Source: Desulfuromonadales bacterium (GTDB lineage Bacteria; Desulfobacterota; Desulfuromonadia; Desulfuromonadales; BM103). Taken from it: a stretch of 5,076 bases of DNA. The notes beneath the pieces are model-generated. The model did no database searches, was not told the DNA's origin, and was given only the letters and a program-made list of their open reading frames with translations. The translations under genes were made by a program, and so were the position numbers. The stretch spans positions 1-5,076 of the forward strand of contig JAOUDB010000237.1 of the NCBI GenBank assembly GCA_029859485.1. Reading direction: 5' to 3'. Positions 4,886 to 5,076 of the stretch are shown here, one piece after another (the first letter of the stretch is position 1; each line of letters begins with the position of its first letter).

Positions 4886-5076
4886 ATGTTTATTTTAAAC
4901 AATACAGATTCCACGCCGCTCTACCAGCAACTCTTCCTGCAAATTCAAGAGAAAATACTATCCGGGAAATTGCCAGCGCATACCAAGCTCCCTTCAATTC
5001 GGACCTTAGCAGAAGAGCTATCAACAAGCCGCAATACAATTGAAGGGGCCTTCCAGGAACTGTACGCAGAGGGATA
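4886..5076 (+). CDS. MocR/PdxR-type GntR-family transcriptional regulator, N-terminus (cut by window end)
   Basis: Sixty-three codons from ATG 4886 run off the right edge. The protein opens MFILNNTDSTPLYQQLFLQI and continues with EKILSGKL, LPSIRTLAEEL, SRNTIEGAF and LYAEGY. This is the winged-helix DNA-binding domain of the GntR superfamily in its MocR form: the LYQQL opening and the SRNT recognition helix are typical. Full-length members are about 450-500 residues, with a fold-type-I aminotransferase-like domain that binds PLP as effector; that part is outside the window. The ribosome binding site is weak (GAAAG at 4876-4880). It is divergent from the FMN-binding protein operon and probably regulates it through the palindrome at 4822-4867. 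Confidence 0.88.
   Translation, partial: MFILNNTDSTPLYQQLFLQIQEKILSGKLPAHTKLPSIRTLAEELSTSRNTIEGAFQELYAEG

Overview
The window looks like an accessory or intergenic-rich stretch of a Gram-negative, probably anaerobic, Desulfobacterota-like chromosome. The best clue is the gene at 4391-4762. It closely matches, from memory, the short FMN-binding protein of Desulfovibrio, and it is followed by a 58-residue winged-helix protein of a type I associate with the same group. This assignment is an inference; there is no rRNA or other marker gene.

Layout, left to right. (1) 1-334: the left end of an IS110-family element, with the first 40 codons of its transposase on the minus strand and its non-coding leader. 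(2) 335-854: no convincing gene, a weak promoter candidate and one doubtful minus-strand ORF. (3) 855-1856: a secreted Bax-like glucosaminidase on the plus strand. (4) 1857-2550: a GC-rich stem-loop, a dispersed repeat, then a leader-like region with two terminator-like hairpins. (5) 2551-3597: a DUF389 membrane protein on the plus strand. (6) 3598-4174: a third repeat copy, a promoter plus structured RNA plus terminator that looks like a small RNA gene, a 30-bp inverted repeat, and the terminator of the next operon. (7) 4175-4762: a minus-strand two-gene operon (FMN-binding protein, then winged-helix protein). (8) 4763-4885: a divergent control region with a perfect 10-bp inverted repeat. (9) 4886-5076: the start of a MocR/PdxR-type GntR regulator on the plus strand, cut by the window end.

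The right-hand genes form a coherent module: a PLP-type regulator facing a flavoprotein of the pyridoxamine-phosphate-oxidase fold, with an operator-like palindrome between them. The glucosaminidase and DUF389 genes look like independent single-gene units. What links the left and middle parts is a related 118-139 bp repeat in three copies, all in one orientation and about 1.7 kb apart. One copy lies inside the IS110 leader and the other two follow each single gene.

The least ordinary items are this repeat family, the candidate small RNA at about 3785-3863 with its C-rich anti-Shine-Dalgarno-like stretch, and the MocR operator. All claims come from reading the sequence; no searches or folding programs were run.
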